From the NCBI GenBank assembly GCA_016584495.1, contig WAID01000009.1:2232001-2296000 (forward strand): a stretch of DNA of 64,000 nt, given 5' to 3'. A program made the translations under genes and the position numbers. The stretch comes from Celoporthe dispersa. Lineage: Eukaryota > Ascomycota > Sordariomycetes > Diaporthales > Cryphonectriaceae. This document shows, piece after piece, positions 1-14,019 of the stretch. The notes below the pieces were generated by a model. The model was given only the letters and a program-made list of their open reading frames with translations, did not search any database and was not told the origin of the DNA. Positions within the stretch are counted from its first letter, which is position 1. The number at the start of each line of letters is the position of its first letter.

Positions 1-598
1 GACTTCAATATCGCCTGGAAGCTGGCATGAGCTGTGCAGAGCTCAGCGGGATTCACCCCGGCAAACGTTGAAATCGACAAGCTGATGTGAAACTATCACA
101 CATACCAAAGAAAAAATCATCTCGTACATAGTAATACGCCGAAATGAAAGGAGAGGGAAAAAAAGAAAGTAAGAAGGAAAAAAAACAGATCTTGCCTTGC
201 ATTCCTCGTCATTTTAGCTCCTGCATGGGGTTGTAGAAAATCCTCGTGTCGAAGTCGCTGCTGTGATCATCACAAGGCGGCTTGGCCCGCAGTTTTACAC
301 CATCCAAAAATTTAGAGTCGCATTTAGTGGAAATTTTCATGCACGCTCTTTTTCTGCACCTGCAAAAACGCCCAACAAGACCCAAATCAGCTAAACCCAC
401 ACGCTGCAAATCCGTCCGCAGTAGATTTTCTGTGAGCTCTCCTTTTCTTGCTTCTCATCCACGGAACAGCCCCGGCAGGTTTCATTTCTGAGCTTGGCAC
501 TCATCCGCTTTTGCAGACTGTCTCTCGTGCTGCCTCTTGTCGAGCGGAAACCACAAATTCTAATACTTGACTAGGACGGACCGCTAAAAGAGTCCAAA

Positions 599-639
<41 letters not shown>

Positions 640-683
640 AAAGCTGCATCATCCACCTCATCAGCACAAGGTTCATTATCGCC
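1..683. other. Intergenic / 5' flank of the PRMT3 gene
   Basis: No gene is supported here; the open frames are under 90 codons and resemble nothing I recognise. The last 90 bases are probably the 5' untranslated region of the methyltransferase gene. They carry a GA dinucleotide run (about 603-630) followed by an A-rich stretch just before the start codon at 684. Confidence 0.6.
603..630. repeat. GA dinucleotide microsatellite
   Basis: About fourteen uninterrupted GA units lie 54 bases upstream of the PRMT3 start codon, presumably in its 5' leader. Confidence 0.9.
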
Positions 684-2637
<1,954 letters not shown>

Positions 2638-2833
2638 TGCAAGGTTGGCCGAGGCCGGACGTGGTGCTGGGAACCCAAAAGGCCCCAAGAAGGAGGAAAA
2701 AAGATCAAGTTGATTCTGGGATACATGTGCGCTTTCTGTGCTATGCTAGAGAAGAGACAAGAAATGCGTGCGTAGCTGGAGGGGATGAGATACTCACCTC
2801 TAGCTTGAGGCTCGACATGCTAGGCCCCTTGCA

Positions 2834-5138
2834 CTACAGATGAGGCACCCCAGCGCTCTGCATGAGCAGGTTGACGATGCTCAGGAACCCCTCTCCAAGA
2901 ATGAAGCCCGAGGCAAGCACAATCAGCGGCGTGTCATCCATCCCGCGACCCCTCCTCCACCACCAGGCCACGAGCCCGCCTACCGTCCTCGCCAGGGTGA
3001 AACTGGGCACATTGTACATGCCCACGGCGACTGCTATGCCGCCCGGGACATAGACCTGCCACCACCTCCCCGTCCCGTAGATGCGCACCATCGTCGTCAC
3101 CGTGAAAAGCACGGCGAGGGCTAAAGCCCACTCCCGGGCCATGTAGGGGAGTCCCTGGCCCGTGACCAGACGTGCGGTGAATATCCACACGTACGCGGTG
3201 GGAACCTGGAAAAGGCTACCGGGGATGGTGTACACGGCCGTGTAGAGCTTATAGATGAGTGCGGACACAACGGCGCCGGCGGTTGCGCCGATGACCTGGC
3301 CCCAGAACTGGGCCTTGGGCGCCGCTCCCAGCAGGTGGCCTGTCTTGAGGTCCTGCATCAGGTCGCCGGCCTGCAGGGCGCCGGCCTCCGACACGGCGCC
3401 GGCCACCAGGTTGATGAGCACGGAGGTGGGGTGCGACTGCGGTACTATGAGGGCGAAGAACAGCTGGGCGAGCTTGGAGATGCCCGAGACGGGGTTGAGG
3501 TCCGTCTCGCCGAGGGCGCGGACGCCCATGATGCTGAGGACCAGGGCCATGAGCACGGCGGAGATGGTTGCATAGAGGGGGACAAGGTTGCCAAAGACGA
3601 TGTGGATGCAGAGGATACAGAAGGCTATCGAGAGGACGAGCCCGATGGCCACGGTACGGGTGGAGATGAGGTCGCGGGCGGGCGCGTCGTCTTGGTCCGA
3701 GGCTGCGAGGAGGTGCGAGATGTCATGTTGCTGGTCGTCGCGGGTGGCTCGGCCGTGGTCCATCGAGTTCTGTGGGCAGCTGGACTCCAGATACGGGGCT
3801 GGGCGGTACGGAACTGTCATCTTCGCCGTGCCGGAGGGAGGTGTAGCCCTGGGTGCGGGAGGACAGGAGTCGGCCTATTGCTATATCGCCTGACTGCCAT
3901 CGTTTGTGGGCAAAGCTGGCCAGGCGCTGGATTACGGGCCGGAAGGCGAGGTAGCCCAGACTGACGACTGCGTCGGCGAGCATGATTGCCAGCGATGTCC
4001 AGACGATCCAGCCCTTGCTGCCATGCTCCCAATCGCCAATGTCGCCTGGTGCCCAGCCGTTATACTTGGCAAGCGGGGAGAGGATACCCCATCCCAGGAT
4101 CGCACCCAGCAACTAGATTTATCAGTGTCAGCGCTGCACCTGTCCGTCATACCAGACGAGTGTAGAGCCTACCATGTGTATAGTCGTCGCAGGGCCCATA
4201 ATGATCCCCTGGCCGACATATGCCAGACTTGGGTTCAAGGTCCAGAGCCAGGCAGAGGCGGCAGTATACCCAAAGATAGGAAGCTCCCTCAGGACAGGGA
4301 AGAAATACGTCGCAAAGGTATAGATGCCAGACACGAGGAAGCAGACCAGCAGCAGCCGGACGTTCGTCTTCCACTGCTGCTTCTGGTGATCTGACGAGCC
4401 TTCTTCCAGCGTCGTCGTCGTGGGGACATGAGCAGCACCGCCGACGCTCTCGGGCGCAACATGTCCGTCCCGGCCTGAACGGGGCGCAGAGTCGTCCTTC
4501 ACCAGCCCTGTCTTCCCATGCAGCACACTGATCAGCACGGCCGTGCTGAAACCGCTGGGGAACTTGAGCTTCTCGCGGATGATGACCTGCCGTCGCAGGG
4601 GCACCGCGAAGACGACACCGAAGTAGCACAGCCCCAGCGACCAGACGATAAGCTGCCACACGCTGAGGTCGATGGGCCCTTGCTCCTCGGACCGGAGGAG
4701 GTAGTTCATGGCGGGCAGGACGCCTACGAAGCCACAGCCGAGGGGCATGATGGCCATGGAGCCAGCGACAGTCTGGACGAGGACGTTCTCGACGGGCGAG
4801 AAGGGAAACCTGAGGTGTCGGGAGAGGGTCTTGAAGATGCCGAAGCCCATCAGCGACGATGGCATGGTCATCATGCTCACCCAGCCGGTCTGCAGCCCGA
4901 AGTACATGTTGCTGAAGCAGATAACCAAGCCGACAACCAGGCCGGCGGCCACACCCCGGATCGTGAAGCTGCGGCCTTCTACCTCCAACGACGGCTGCCC
5001 GCGGCCATGTCTGTCGCGGAAGACATCAGTCTCGCTGCCAGGCGATGGGAATGCCTCGTATGTGTCTGTCACAGAGCTGTGGTGGTCTGCACGAGTATGT
5101 TCGGGGTGCTGCCCTGCTTCACCCCGATCCGGAGCCAT
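2834..5138 (-). CDS. OPT-family oligopeptide/metal-chelate transporter
   Basis: Multi-spanning plasma-membrane transporter of the OPT family, related to the yellow-stripe-like branch; members import small peptides or metal chelates with protons. The substrate cannot be read from the sequence. Exons on the minus strand: 5138-4173, 4112-3795, 3730-2834, giving 726 residues. The first ATG in frame is at 5138. Intron 1 (4172-4113) ends in TCTAG. Intron 2 (3794-3731, 64 bases, GTATCT to CCAG) lies in a hydrophilic loop and explains the frame change there. The protein has a polar N-terminus, then many hydrophobic segments, with NMYFGLQTGW and the GLV-type helices typical of the family. It converges on the PRMT3 gene with 196 bases between the stops. 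No frame break is needed. Confidence 0.9.
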
Positions 5139-6880
5139 ATTTGAGGCTGACAAATACTGAATATCATCAGCTGAAAGGGAAGCAGTGGAGGACGCTCAAG
5201 CTTCAGCCTGAGAGACGGTGAAATGTAGGCGTTCAACCAAAAAGCTTCGTCGGAAGGAGCAGATGGACGTAAATCTGGAGGATCATGTAAATCGCACTTG
5301 CCGCCTTCACGTTGATTCCATCCCGTCGCACGCGGCTGATGATACCATTCCAGGATGCCGGCTGGATCCGGCTAGATCCGGCTCCGATCTAGGATAGCGA
5401 CCTTCGGGTGACTATTATGATGACTCAGCAACACACACTGTGCATTTTGGCACTGTTGTAGGCCGACAAAGCCTTTTTTTTTTTTTTTCCTCTTTTCCGG
5501 CGTCATCGCCCTAGGATTTTCTCCAGAGTTTCCTGCCAAGTCACCACCAACATACAACACACACCAACATGATGGAGTTCATGCATGATGGTCTCAGACG
5601 AGAGAGAGAGGAGAAGTGAGAGAGAACAAGAAAGAGGAGGGGAAGAAGAAAAAAAACAGAACTATAAAGTCCTCGACCAGCGACCGAAGGCCGCCGAGCG
5701 GCAGAGCGGCCCTTAAGCAGCCAGGGACGTGTGCTCACACGAAGGCCCCACGAGCTTAAATTCGCCGCACCCAGTCTTTGCGGTTCTTGTTACTCAACCA
5801 GTCCCACTCCCAATGAAAGCTTCCCACTTCGTCTGCTCCTGGCTGGGAGGGCAGGGCCCGGAAAGGATCATCACGTTGTCTGCTACAGAGGACTCGGCGC
5901 CCTTCGGCCAGTGCGAATGGGCCTAAAAAGTTCTCGTTCTGTTCTTCCTGCAACCAAGAGCAAGAAAATTTTCGATTGGGGCAACCTGCCAAGCAAATTT
6001 TCTTCACTCATATCGGCGCCATCCGTCTCGCTCCCGCCATGTGCCGTTCGCCCCAGCCTGGATCTGGGAAGGGGGCCCTGTTTTCGGGTTGCAGAGGGGA
6101 GGACAAGCCTGGCTTTCTCGAAAGAGGAAGTACATGCGGTCCTCGACGTCAACTCGAGAATACTGAGCACTGCAACTCGATGAGCAGCAACCAAACCAGG
6201 ACGAAGTGTCGATTGACACCTCCTCCCTCGAATCCCTCCGCAAGAGAAAGAGACAAACCAGAGAGAACAAAAAAAGAAAGAAAAAAGAATGGATGGGACC
6301 GGGAGAGGAAAAAAAAATCCTGCTCAGCAGGCAGGTGAGTATGTGTGTGTCGGGTGAGCAGGGCCGTCGGCGATGTTGTGGTCAGACACATGCGTGAAGA
6401 GCCATGTCAAAGGTTGCATCTGATAACACCACCCAACAACAAATCTATGTCTACAATCTTTTGCAAACAACTTGACAGTTTCTCCACGATCATCACCTTA
6501 CCAAAATCCCTCATTCGTCCGCTGTGTGTGTGTGGTGCTCCGCAAGGCTCAGAGCGACCCGGTTCGGTCCAGGCGTGCCCCCAGCTTTCAAATTTTGTCT
6601 CCACTAAGAATACTCGGTTCTCCAGGACGCCGCCACCACGGTAAATGTATTATGTCTCTAGGTTTTTTATCGTCTATTTTTTTCTTTTCCTTTCCTCGGA
6701 GGCGACGAGAAATCCTTTAAAACTTGTCATCAGCCTGGTCTTTCCTTCACTCTCTTCTCGTCTCGTCCTCATCATCGTGACTGCTGCTTTTTGCTCCCTC
6801 GTCTGTTTACAGTCATTTCCTGTAGCGAGCCAAGTCGTCTACCAACAAGGACCGTCTCCCACCACCCGACTCATTGTTCC

Positions 6881-6917
<37 letters not shown>

Positions 6918-7113
6918 TCACCCTTTAGGAGTCTCATTATAGGGCTAGAAACATCTCAAGAGTGTTGAAGGAGTCACTCACCAAGCCATTCTCTCTTCGT
7001 CAATCACACACACCACCTCGGTTTCCGCAGACAGCTTGAACATCTCAACCCACCAGCCCGGTTGGTCAAAAGACCTGTGAGGCACCGCAGAAAGGGCAAG
7101 GGAGGCATCGACC
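5139..7113. other. Divergent intergenic region between OPT transporter and permease
   Basis: Nearly 2 kb without a convincing gene; open frames are short and compositionally random. It should hold the promoters of both flanking transporter genes. It contains T and A homopolymers (5468-5488 region), purine-rich stretches near 5600-5650 and 6240-6320, and a CT dinucleotide run at about 6882-6912 in the probable permease leader. Confidence 0.6.
6882..6912. repeat. CT dinucleotide microsatellite
   Basis: An uninterrupted CT run in the presumed pyrimidine-rich promoter or leader of the permease gene, about 200 bases before its start codon. Pyrimidine tracts upstream of transcription starts are common in filamentous fungi. 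Confidence 0.85.
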
Positions 7114-8781
7114 ATGGGCAAGGACGAGCTCGTGGCTGTTGCAGGGCGCAGCGATGCCAGCTCTGACCCGGAGAAGCAGTCCATCAAGGATGCCTCGACA
7201 CACGAGCTTGAGCGTGGCTTCTCTGCCAACCACCTTCAGTTCCTCGCCATCGGGGGGAGCTGTGGGCACGGGTCTCTTCATCGGCTCGGGCTCTGCCCTG
7301 GCAACAGCTGGGCCCGTCAGCTGCCTGCTATCATACCTCTTCGTCGGGACCATCCTGTACTCTGTCATGACGAGTCTCGGCGAGATGGCGACTTACCTGC
7401 CTGTTCCTGGATCTTTTACTGCCTATAATGCTCGATTTGTTGATCCGGGCTTGGGCTTCGCCATTGGCTGGCTGTATTGGTTCAGCTGTGAGTTCTCATG
7501 CTCCTCAAGAAGTACCAGAGTTTTGTGCTATGAGAATACCATGCTGACCTTTCTTTCTCTTCTCCTAAAATAAAAGGGGCCATCACGTTCGCGCTCGAGC
7601 TGACAGCCGCGGGAATGATCATCCAGTACTGGAACGCCAGCATCAGCATTGGCGTCTGGATCGCCATCTTCTGGGCCATCTTCACGGCGACCAACTTCAT
7701 CCCCGTCAAGTGGTTCGGCGAGATGGAGATGTGGTTCGTCAGCATCAAGGTCGTCACCATCCTGGGCTTCATCATCTTCGCCATCTGCATCGACGCCGGA
7801 GCCAGCCACCAGGGCTACCTCGGGTTCACCTACTGGAAGAACCCGGGCCCATTCGCCTCGTATGACAGCAGCATGGAGCCCGCGACGGGCAAGTTTGTCG
7901 CCTTCTGGGACGTGCTGATCACGGCGGCCTTCTCGTACCAGGGCGCAGAGCTGGTGGGTGTGGGCGCCGGTGAGGCCCGCGACCCGCACAAGACGGTGCC
8001 TCGGGCGATCCGCAACACCTTCTGGGGCATCCTCTTCCTCTTCGTGGCCACCATCTTCTTCCTGGGCCTGCTGGTCCCCTACACCAACGTCGACCTCACC
8101 AACTCGGGCTACAGCGCCGCCAGCTCGCCCCTCGTCATCGCCGCCAACCTGGCCCACATCCCTGTGCTCCCGGACATCCTCAACGCCGTGCTGCTGACCG
8201 CCGTCCTGTCCGCCGCCAACTCCAACACCTACTCTGGCAGCCGCATCCTCGTCGCCCTCGCCAACGAAGGGCAGGCCCCGCGCCTGCTCGCCCGCACCAA
8301 CAGGTACAACACCCCCTACATCGCCGTCGCCGCCACCGCCGCCTTTGGCTTGCTGGGTTTCCTGAACCTGAGCAGCGACGGCACCGAGGCGTTCAACTGG
8401 TTCCTCGACATCACCGCCGTCGCCGGCCTCATCTGCTGGGGCAGCATCAACCTCTGCCACATCCGCTTCCAGCACATCCTCAAGGCCCAGGGCATCGACC
8501 GCCGCTCCCTGCCGTACCGCGCCCCGCTGCAGCCCTACCTGGCCTACTACGGCCTCTTCTTCATCGTGCTCATTGTCTTCACCCAGGGCTTCACTGCTTT
8601 TATCCCCTGGAGCACCGTCGACTTCTTCACTGCGTATATCAGCCTGATCCTGTTCGTTGTGCTGTACGCTGGCTACTGGGTGGTGTTGCGCCCGGGCTTT
8701 GTCAAGGCGCACGAGGTGGACCTGAACAAGGGCCAGGTACAGCAGCAGGACCAGGACTGTCCTGAGCCTATGGTGTCATGA
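7114..8781 (+). CDS. Amino-acid permease, YAT family (one frame break)
   Basis: Proton-coupled amino-acid uptake protein of the APC superfamily, fungal YAT family (Gap1/Dip5-like), expected in the plasma membrane with 12 helices. Exons: 7114-7487 and 7577-8781; the TGG codon of YWFSWAITF spans the intron. The N-terminal hydrophilic tail leads to HLQFLAIGG, then GTGLFIGSG, the substrate-contact loop of helix 1. These two parts lie in different frames because of the G run 7252-7257; five G instead of six restores AIGGAVGTGLFIGSG and gives 525 residues. The middle carries AFSYQGAELVGVGAGE and RAIRNTFWGI, both typical of the family, and the C-terminal helices are complete. Specificity (general, basic or acidic amino acids) cannot be decided here. 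The gene stands alone downstream of a 2 kb promoter region. Confidence 0.92.
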
Positions 8782-9662
8782 GGAAAAAGGGAGACAAGAC
8801 GGGGCTGAAGCGGCGGCGTTAATTAAATAAAATTAAAGGGGTAGATGGTAGCGTTATTATTTTGTTAATGTAAATGTGACTTCTTGCGAAGATGACTTGT
8901 TCGGAAGGCTTGCTCTGCTCGCGTTGCCTTGCAGCTGTAACCACGAGACCTTTCCCCAATTCAATAAGACGGCTCGCGACCGAGGCTGGGGACTCTCCGA
9001 CAAAATCCCCTCGTCGGAGTGTCTTGTCAAAGGCACACTCATGGTGCTGTAGGAGAGTGCACCATCACATTACACAGCACACGGGAACCCCCTTGCAGGC
9101 GCACCACTACGCTCCCAACTCTCATCACAGCATCTGGACGTCGTCTCACATAAAGTAATCTCGAGGGCGTGCTGCCTGACCCCCATGCACAAAAGCTTGT
9201 ACATCAAGGTGGTTGGTCCGTCAGCCGTGGTTGCTTGAGAATATATATTTGAACATAACATGATCTGATATTGCTACCAATCATTACGAGAACAAACTCG
9301 AGACCGTGCCAGTTCGAGCAGGCGAGATGAACCGACCCATGAGATAAGCCGCGTGTATGTATTTACGGGAGTGGTCTAAGCTAGTAGCCCATATAACGAA
9401 GAATGGAATCCGACACACTGAGCCCAATCCGTTGATTTGAAGAAACGAGGAAAGAAAATCACACAAAACGCCAGCCCAATCGTCATAAAAGGGGGTATCC
9501 GCATATCTCTTCCAAAATCATGAGGTTCCAACCGATCCGTAGCATGTCCCCTCCATAAGATCATCACGAGCGGAAAGCAGCCTTCCATGTTGCATATCTC
9601 GCCTTGAGAGGGTCATGGGCGACCAGTATGTGCGCTCCATCACCTGCCTGCCTACTCGGTGG
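8782..9662. other. Intergenic, convergent 3' regions
   Basis: Between the stops of the permease (+) and the ankyrin-repeat gene (-). No gene recognised. An AT-rich patch near 8820-8870 (TTAATTAAATAAAATTAAA) is a plausible 3' processing region for the permease. Confidence 0.6.
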
Positions 9663-11942
9663 TTAAAGGTGTGTGTGCGGCCCCAGCGCCTGACCCCACT
9701 CATGCCAAAGAGACGGGTCGTCCTCGGCCCCGGTCTCCTCAAATTTCTTGGCCAACATGCCCCTGACGGCCTCCAGCCGTCCATACAGCGGGAGGTCCCT
9801 CGACGACTGCGCGATGCGCGTGTCGAGGATCCCCATGATGCCTTGTCCCTTAATGTCACGCGCGTGGATGTTGGCGCCCCTCTCCAGCAGCTTGCTCACC
9901 ACGTGCTTGTTCCCGTAGCGGGTAGCCATGAGCAGGGCTGTCTCTCCGCGACGGTTGCGTGCCTCGATGTATGCGCCTCGGTCCAGGAGGTAGTTGATGA
10001 TCCTGCCGATGTGCTGGCCCTGTTTGTCCTGGTCGTCGGAGAGGGTGATGGCAAAGGCCATAAGCACCGTCAGGCCTTGCTTGTCGTAGTGATTCACATC
10101 CGGCACGGACCCATCAGTTACCGGCGTCAGCAGGCCCTCGAGGAAGTCTGCTCTGCGTTCGATAGCCCGCGGCTTCTCAGAGGCGTCCTTACCGCGCTTG
10201 CGCTTCGTACCGCTGCCAGATGGCTGGTCTACCACTGGGCTCGTCGGGGTGCTGGACGGCGGCGTATCGAGCCTCATCTCGGCCAGACAGTGGAGGCCAT
10301 TGCGACCGTCTTGATCCTCGAACTTAGGATCCGTGTACGCCTCCATGACGACATTGAGGAGCTTCTGGTCCCTCGTGGCGAATTCGTGTGCGTCATCCTC
10401 CTCGGCGAGAGGTGAGAGTGGCGTCGTGCCTGCTTGCCGTGGGGCGGAGAAGGAGTGATCAGCAGCAGAGCGCGCGGGAGGGACGACGCCGAAGGCGTCC
10501 CTCGTTATGGTGTCTGAGGTGTACTGGCTTGCAATAGCCGCGAAGTCCTGGACGCTGTCGGTGAAACGACCGAGCTGGTGGAAGAAGGTTCGCCCGTAGA
10601 CATCCCGGATGAAGACGGCGTTGACGAGGGCGGGTTGCCAGAGCAGGTTCAAGACACGATAAAAAGGAGCAGTGTTGTCGTCAGCCCGCACAAACCACGC
10701 AGCGCTGAGCACATGAAGGAAGGTCTGGCCAGCGTTGTTGACTGCTAGCGGGTCTGCCCGGCCGGTCTGGAGGAGGTTGATAGTGGTGTTGATCCCCTTC
10801 TGGCTTTCCAGGGCAGCAAAGAGGTGCAGCGGTGTGTTTCCGAAGCGGTCGACGTGGTAGGCTGCCTGGCCAGGCTCTACAATGCCAGCTGCGAGATCGC
10901 AGCAGTCCTCGCCACGCGTCATGTAGAAGCTCTCGTGTGTGTCCTCCGAGACCTCGTCGGCAATGGTGCACCAGCAAGCGCAAATGCTCCCTCGGAGTTG
11001 AGTCGCAAAGTGCCTCTCCATATGGCACGGCTGCACGTATCTCTGGGCCACGAGGAAGTCTCCCGGTACGGCCAGGCCCGGATGAGGTATAGGGTTTGGG
11101 TGCCCACGGCGGGAAGTAGTTATGTCGGAGGGGGTACGGTGTGGCGATGGCATAGGGTGCTCCTCGGACCCGCCGATCGTGAGCCTCTTCATTAGAACGG
11201 TGACCTGTTTAGCAAAGATGGTCGTGACAGCCAGACGGTCTCTCATGCTCCTGACGCTGTCTGTGCTCATCTCGGTCGACGACGAGAAGACGGTGTCATT
11301 CCGGGATGGGGGGCTAAACGGACCCTGAAATGGATTCGCATGGCCATCCGGCGAGAAGGCGGAATGTAGAGGGCCTATGGGAGACTGGGAGGCGAGGGTG
11401 CTGGGAGAAGCCAGTTCGGAGCCCATGCTGTAGATGCTTTCTTGCTGTGGGCTTCGCATAAAGCCTCTGTCGTCGAATCCGCCGGTGCTCAAGTATGCCG
11501 GGGTGTTCGCCTCCTCGATCTTCACCTCCTCCTGCAGCCCTGCCTCCCCAGACTCTTGTTCCGTCGGCGATCCACCATGTCGCCCCTTGCGACTGCGTTT
11601 GTGGACAAGCTTGAATCGGCTGTTCATCTCAGCACGGTTAGCAGGCCTTAGGGATCGAGGGTCCTGGCCGAACATCTTGTGCATGGTTTTCTGCGCCGAG
11701 TTCTTTCTGTGACCAATATTAGCGTCTGTTGCACGGCAGAGATGAAGTATAGATGAAGGAGGGCAGGGGCCGTACTTGACGCTGTCATCTGGGAAGACGG
11801 CCTTGATGATCTTCTCTACGGGGAGCGTGGTGTAGACGTAAAGTCTCGCCAACTTCCTGGACTTGGAATCAGTCCATTGTGGCGGCCGACCGATTCTTGC
11901 TCCACCGTTACCAGCACCGGGGGACAAGTTTTGTGAGGCCAT
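9663..11942 (-). CDS. Ankyrin-repeat protein with N-terminal fungal helical domain
   Basis: Function unknown; likely a scaffold or regulatory protein. Exons on the minus strand: 11942-11776 and 11706-9663, giving 736 residues from the ATG at 11942, which has a good context (GCCATGG). The 69-base intron (GTACGG to ACAG, branch GCTAAT) has no stop and is a multiple of three, so retention would only insert 23 residues. After RIGRPPQWTDSKSRKLARLY the N-terminus forms a compact basic helical region (about residues 17-90) that could bind DNA or RNA. The middle is Ser/Pro-rich and disordered. The C-terminal half has divergent ankyrin units (NTPLHLFAAL, GQTFLHVL, GRNGLHCLAE, GLTVLMAFA) and two canonical ones ending in GETALLMATRYG and LLERGANIHARD. 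A Clr5-like assignment of the N-terminus is possible but not proven. Confidence 0.8.
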   Translation of the reverse strand: MASQNLSPGAGNGGARIGRPPQWTDSKSRKLARLYVYTTLPVEKIIKAVFPDDSVKYGPCPPSSILHLCRATDANIGHRKNSAQKTMHKMFGQDPRSLRPANRAEMNSRFKLVHKRSRKGRHGGSPTEQESGEAGLQEEVKIEEANTPAYLSTGGFDDRGFMRSPQQESIYSMGSELASPSTLASQSPIGPLHSAFSPDGHANPFQGPFSPPSRNDTVFSSSTEMSTDSVRSMRDRLAVTTIFAKQVTVLMKRLTIGGSEEHPMPSPHRTPSDITTSRRGHPNPIPHPGLAVPGDFLVAQRYVQPCHMERHFATQLRGSICACWCTIADEVSEDTHESFYMTRGEDCCDLAAGIVEPGQAAYHVDRFGNTPLHLFAALESQKGINTTINLLQTGRADPLAVNNAGQTFLHVLSAAWFVRADDNTAPFYRVLNLLWQPALVNAVFIRDVYGRTFFHQLGRFTDSVQDFAAIASQYTSDTITRDAFGVVPPARSAADHSFSAPRQAGTTPLSPLAEEDDAHEFATRDQKLLNVVMEAYTDPKFEDQDGRNGLHCLAEMRLDTPPSSTPTSPVVDQPSGSGTKRKRGKDASEKPRAIERRADFLEGLLTPVTDGSVPDVNHYDKQGLTVLMAFAITLSDDQDKQGQHIGRIINYLLDRGAYIEARNRRGETALLMATRYGNKHVVSKLLERGANIHARDIKGQGIMGILDTRIAQSSRDLPLYGRLEAVRGMLAKKFEETGAEDDPSLWHEWGQALGPHTHL

Positions 11943-14019
11943 GGCGAGGCTCTGTGTAGATGTCGTGTGGCAGGTGAGGCGAGTGAGGGGTATCCAATGG
12001 TCCACACGAGAGCCTGACGTTCTTATTAAATATCTGGAAGGCCAAGAACTTATCCTCTGAACAGGTGGTCTTGAAGTGGGCCTGGGCCTCTAATGATGAC
12101 CACAAAGGAAGGAGTGAGGAGACAAGAGAAGGTCCATGACTTTGAGATGGGAGGCCCTATGTGTTTTATTCCATTGAACGGGGCCTCACCGACGAGGCTG
12201 TCGGCCGGGAGGGAGGGGGAGGGACCCTGCACCCCCATGAACTATGGTACTGTACTGTGCTGTGCTGAATGACCCTGTAGACTGCGGGTGAGAGCGCCAG
12301 GACGTGATGGTGGTGGGGCTCCCTCGGAGCTGAGCATGTCGCTTGCACTGCGGGTCCCACCCCAGGGATCGCCAGCCAGTGGCCGTGGAGGGCTGGAGGG
12401 CGTGAGTGCTGCATCCTCTCCCGCTTCTGGAGGTTTGGCTCCGCTGGTCCAGAGGCTGGCGTTACAAAACTAGACGCCCAAGACGCCGCAGCTCGGAATA
12501 TTATCTCGACCCAAGGCACAAAACCGCGCCCCGTCACGATAGCCCGGCGTACATGTCTCGGCTGCTGTCAATTGTCAATACCTGTGCTGAGCCGCATGTC
12601 TTAACCAGATAGATCTCTTGGCCATTATTTCCATCCCTTCTCCGCGAGAAGGAGGGAGCCTCGTGTGGAGCAGCATTCTGATGGTTCACGGGGCTCTTGA
12701 ACTTCTCTTGCACGTCTCGAACCATACTCCGGTCCAAGGGATACGCCGAGAGGTCGACACTGCGATCGGTTGACGCGAAGTGGAATAAAGGCGACCGTCG
12801 CCCGCCGTTTCAAGTGCTCTCCAACACGAGGTCTCTTGATGGGCCGCCTACATGAGTCGGCATTGCAAATATGTGTATGTGTGTGTGTGTGTGCCTACTG
12901 CGACCGGGGGCAGTGCCTCGACAAAAGCGATACACTGCGGCTGGGGAACCAACACACAGGATCCGATGTGACGCTGTGCTAGTAGTAGCAGCAGTAGTAG
13001 TGTAAAAAGGACCATGCGGGGGTGCATACATGCTGGGCGTTCTGCAAGCCATATTCCTGCGGGCTCGATGTCGCCCTGGGTGGCCTGTAGCGGGGGTGGA
13101 TGGATGCGGGTTTTTGCCCCGTCGTCAGCAGCAGAGGATTATTAGCCTCGTGCCTTTTCACGATACCCGCCCTCCGAGCCTCCAGATCTCTGTTGGTGGT
13201 AGTCGAATCTGAGTTGAGAACTGTCTCTCCTACACCTTGAGGCTTGTCCTGTCCTGCGGGCTCATGAGGAAAGACACACCACTTGCATTTTCCCTGGCCT
13301 CCCAGCTCATCGGATTCGATTCCATCCATCCAAGATGCACCTGGCTGTACTGGGTTAAAGTAGGTAGGCTGGCTGTTCAATGAGGCGCAGCAGCTGGGTT
13401 AGGCTTACTATAGTGTGTAGCACCATAGCAGTAAATACTTAGTAGGCAGCACGATGCAGTAGAATGATGGGTTGACAGGGGTCCCAAAAGGGCAGAACAA
13501 GGCTGCGAGGGTGTTTTTTCAATACCGATACCAGAGAGACAAGAAGGTGTTGAAGTGATCGAATTGAGGAAGACGGAGGGAGGAGCATCTTGGAAGAGAG
13601 GCAGCCTGGCACACTTCACTGGTGGTTCTTTCCCGCTTTGCTGTACAGTAACAGGTACTTAGCGAACAGCAAGAGATAGTGGGAGATAGCGGTAATACCA
13701 CAAGTTGCGTCATTGCCTGCTTGCACGAGGCATTGATAGACAGACACTGCCTGTACCACAGCCCTTGTAGAAATGATATCATCGCCTGTCTTTCTGTTCG
13801 ACATCACATCTGTAATTCTACCCAGAGAGGTCTCTCTGATCTGCCCTGATCTGCCCTGCCGTCCTTCTCAAAGCCTCTTCCAACTCACATTGGCACTTTC
13901 TCTTGCCAGCCCCAAAACATCACGAACAAGGAGGAGACTTTTCACATAATTCCCATAGTAAATCTACTTTTACTTTGCCCCAGAAGAATTCACCTTACCC
14001 ACGCAAACGCACCCGAGTC
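11943..14019. other. Intergenic, 2 kb
   Basis: Divergent spacer between the ankyrin gene (-) and a small mitochondrial-type gene (+). I see no gene. It holds a GT microsatellite (about 12870-12892), short TAG/CAG-type repeats at 12980-13005, and several GTA/TAC-rich patches (13410-13450). Confidence 0.55.
12870..12892. repeat. GT dinucleotide microsatellite
   Basis: A TGTATGTGTG stretch followed by an uninterrupted GT run inside an intergenic region; no functional role evident. Confidence 0.85.

Noticed and set aside
3731..3794. Apparent frameshift in the OPT transporter loop
   Set aside because: A 64-base GTATCT...CCAG intron joins the two frames exactly and gives a CDS divisible by three, so no sequence error is needed.
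7528..8712. 394-codon antisense open frame over the amino-acid permease
   Set aside because: It lies on the opposite strand of well-conserved permease exons and is rich in Gly/Ala/Asp, as expected from antisense reading of GC-biased codons.
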